A stretch of 64,000 bases of DNA from NCBI RefSeq assembly GCF_025822765.1, contig NZ_JACKUK010000035.1, positions 1 through 64,000 of the forward strand, in the 5' to 3' direction. Both the position numbers and the translations under genes were made by a program. The DNA is from Mycobacterium barrassiae. GTDB taxonomy: Bacteria; Actinomycetota; Actinomycetes; Mycobacteriales; Mycobacteriaceae. Under the pieces are notes generated by a model. The model ran no database searches. It was not told where the DNA came from and saw only the letters and a program-made list of their open reading frames with translations. Of the stretch, positions 62,588 to 64,000 are shown in pieces. Position 1 is the first letter of the stretch. Each line of letters begins with the position of its first letter.

Positions 62588-64000
62588 TCAGATCTCCTGG
62601 TTGCGCCGACGACCGAGGAAGAACGCCAGGCCGATCGCGCCGAAGCCCAGCGTCCCGATGACACCGGCCGACACCATCAGGAAGATGTCCCGACCGGTCA
62701 GACCGGCTGTCGGGGCCTCGTCGGACGCCAGTCGCAGGCGGTAGTCGCCCGGCAGCGGACCCTCGGCGGGCGCGCCGAGACCGGGGAACTGCTGGGTGCG
62801 GTGCACCTCGAAGGTGCGCTCGCCGCCCTGGCCCTCGGCCCACACACCCCACGCCGGGGTGACGCCGTCGAGCAGCACCTTGCGCTCGCCGAACTGCGCG
62901 TCATCGCCAACGTCGACGATCTGGCGCACCCGGAACGGCTCGTACCGCGCGTTGGAGTAGTTCACCAGCACGGGCACGTTGTCGTACCGCAGCACCGGCG
63001 GCGGAGGCGGAGGCGGCGGCATCCCGACGCCCGGGTAGTAGCCACCACCGAAGAAGCTGCCGACCGCGATGTTGGTGACGGCCTGCGCGACGTTGGCCGC
63101 CGCGATGACCGGGCTGAGCAGCGCCGCGGTGAAGCTGTACGCCGCGTACTGGGCCGCCTCGAACATCATCCGGCCCAGCGGCGGGATCACCATGATCCGC
63201 GGCGCCATCTCGTACATGTAGACGATGCGCACCGGGTCCCGGTACGGGTTGATGATGATCGGGCGGTAGTACTCGTCGTACTGCACCCACTCCGGCCGCC
63301 ACTGACGGACCGGGCTGACCAACTCGACGGGCGGGTTCACCGCGAAGTTCGTCGACGCGCTCGTACCGACATCGAGACCGGGGATCTTGAGGCTGGTTTC
63401 GATCGATTGCGAGAACGACGCCAGATCCTGCTCGGGCGCCGGCGCCGGAATCGTCTCGTCGACAACCGTTGCCTTGCTTGCGAGTTCGACGTCCGCCTCG
63501 GGAGCCTCGAGCGTCTTCGGCAGGACCGTCTCGATGTTGGCCGCCTGCGTGATGGACACCGTGGGCGTCTCTGATTCGTCACCGCTCGCCGACTCGGTCG
63601 TCTCGCTGCCCGACGTCTCAGTGGTGCTCGGCGCCGACGTCGACGTGGTCGCGCTGGTCTCCGACGTGGGGGTCAGAGCGTCCGACGGTGCGGTCGTCGT
63701 CGCCGACGTTTCGGCCGCCTCGGTGGCGGTGGTGGTCGGTGCCGACGTCGTCGCGGAGGTCACCGATGTCGACGCGGTTTCGGGTGCCGCCGTGGTGCTG
63801 GGTGCGGTCGTGATCGGTGCCTGCGAGGCCGTCGTCACGTCCTCCTCACTGGGCTCGGCGGGTACGACCGTCGTCACCGGAGGCGCGACGGTGGTCGTGG
63901 GCGCCTGCACGGTCGCCTGTGTTTCGACCTCCGTCTCGACCTGGGCCGGCGCGGGGGCCTGCGTCTGGGGCGCCGGAGCCTGGGTCTGTGGCGCCGGAGC
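62588..64000 (-). CDS. Thr/Pro-rich surface protein with C-terminal membrane anchor (5' end outside window)
   Basis: The visible 470 or so residues continue in the same frame to the window edge, so the N-terminus is missing. Residues near the edge are repeats of APAPQTQ type, followed by about 150 residues of Thr/Ser/Ala/Pro/Val. A folded middle comes next (EWVQYDEYYRPIIINPYRDPVRIVYMYEMAP ... MMFEAAQYAAYSFTAALLSPVIAAANVAQAVTNIAVGSFF), then a poly-Pro stretch and a second globular part (VPVLVNYSNARYEPFRVRQIV). The C-terminus has one helix (FLMVSAGVIGTLGFGAIGLAFFLG) and a short basic tail, RRRNQEI. I recognise no family; a cell-envelope anchored protein is likely. Confidence 0.75.
   Translation of the reverse strand, partial: APAPQTQAPAPQTQAPAPAQVETEVETQATVQAPTTTVAPPVTTVVPAEPSEEDVTTASQAPITTAPSTTAAPETASTSVTSATTSAPTTTATEAAETSATTTAPSDALTPTSETSATTSTSAPSTTETSGSETTESASGDESETPTVSITQAANIETVLPKTLEAPEADVELASKATVVDETIPAPAPEQDLASFSQSIETSLKIPGLDVGTSASTNFAVNPPVELVSPVRQWRPEWVQYDEYYRPIIINPYRDPVRIVYMYEMAPRIMVIPPLGRMMFEAAQYAAYSFTAALLSPVIAAANVAQAVTNIAVGSFFGGGYYPGVGMPPPPPPPPVLRYDNVPVLVNYSNARYEPFRVRQIVDVGDDAQFGERKVLLDGVTPAWGVWAEGQGGERTFEVHRTQQFPGLGAPAEGPLPGDYRLRLASDEAPTAGLTGRDIFLMVSAGVIGTLGFGAIGLAFFLGRRRNQEI

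Noticed and set aside
62801-63574. A 257-codon plus-strand frame opposite the Thr/Pro-rich protein
   Set aside because: Its composition (Arg/His/Asp-rich) is the typical shadow of a high-GC gene, with no ribosome site or domain.

Overview
The window is high-GC actinobacterial chromosome and almost certainly a Mycobacterium, most likely a fast grower (Mycolicibacterium type). The reasons are the mycolic-acid FAS-II operon (fabD, acpM, kasA, kasB, accD6) behind its regulator mabR, a mycothiol-dependent reductase (mscR), and long runs in the same order as M. tuberculosis Rv2228c-Rv2236c, Rv2238c-Rv2252 and Rv2256c-Rv2260. The 99-residue AcpM, shorter than the tuberculosis form, also points to a non-tuberculous species. 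Product assignments come from reading translated sequence and remembered family features; no database search was run.

Bases 1-4862 are one end of a phage-derived element. It reads leftward: a tyrosine integrase, an excisionase-like protein, an HNH nuclease, three small unknown genes, two more HNH-type proteins, then a terminase large subunit that stops after only its ATPase half. The element abuts the 3' end of rnpB (RNase P RNA), its likely integration site. Its far end lies outside the window.

Bases 5293-9523 are a regulator-rich accessory stretch. It holds an AraC regulator, a VOC protein, a membrane methyltransferase, and an alkylation-repair module (ogt, a 2-oxoglutarate oxygenase and a free-standing Ada zinc domain), then a methyltransferase divergent from an XRE-cupin regulator. 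Bases 9644-16544 are the conserved RNase H/zinc-ribbon/Nif3/CobC block, PtkA-PtpA-SURF1 and CobD. Bases 16627-20981 are a second accessory stretch: a VOC protein, a DUF2855 enzyme with a cysteine-rich SufR-like regulator, a divergent DoxX membrane protein, and small proteins including a Gre-like factor. tRNA-Val, ahpE, a DUF3052 gene, a lipoprotein and aceE follow.

Bases 25918-32623 hold mabR and the FAS-II operon. A long two-way hairpin then separates it from glpD. The conserved order continues (TetR, FAD oxidase, diacylglycerol kinase, DUF3145, serine hydrolase, methyltransferase, mscR, metallo-hydrolase).

From 43238 rightward the content is mostly accessory: a SHOCT membrane protein; a TetR-SDR pair followed by a SABATH-type carboxyl methyltransferase; a GlxA/DJ-1 divergent pair; an acyl-CoA dehydrogenase; a membrane-anchored Hsp70-like protein; a dehydrogenase; a small protein with a nearly identical internal duplication; a frameshifted SDR gene; a DUF4185 protein; a complete peptide ABC transporter operon; another SDR; and a Thr/Pro-rich membrane protein running off the right edge.

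No stretch over 300 bases lacks a gene. The longest spacers (753-928, 20260-20507, 22838-22992, 27196-27331) hold only possible regulatory sequence. Several gene ends carry long stem-loops without U-tracts, two of which share the arm motif CGAGCAGACGC. No CRISPR array, rRNA, insertion sequence or replication origin was seen.
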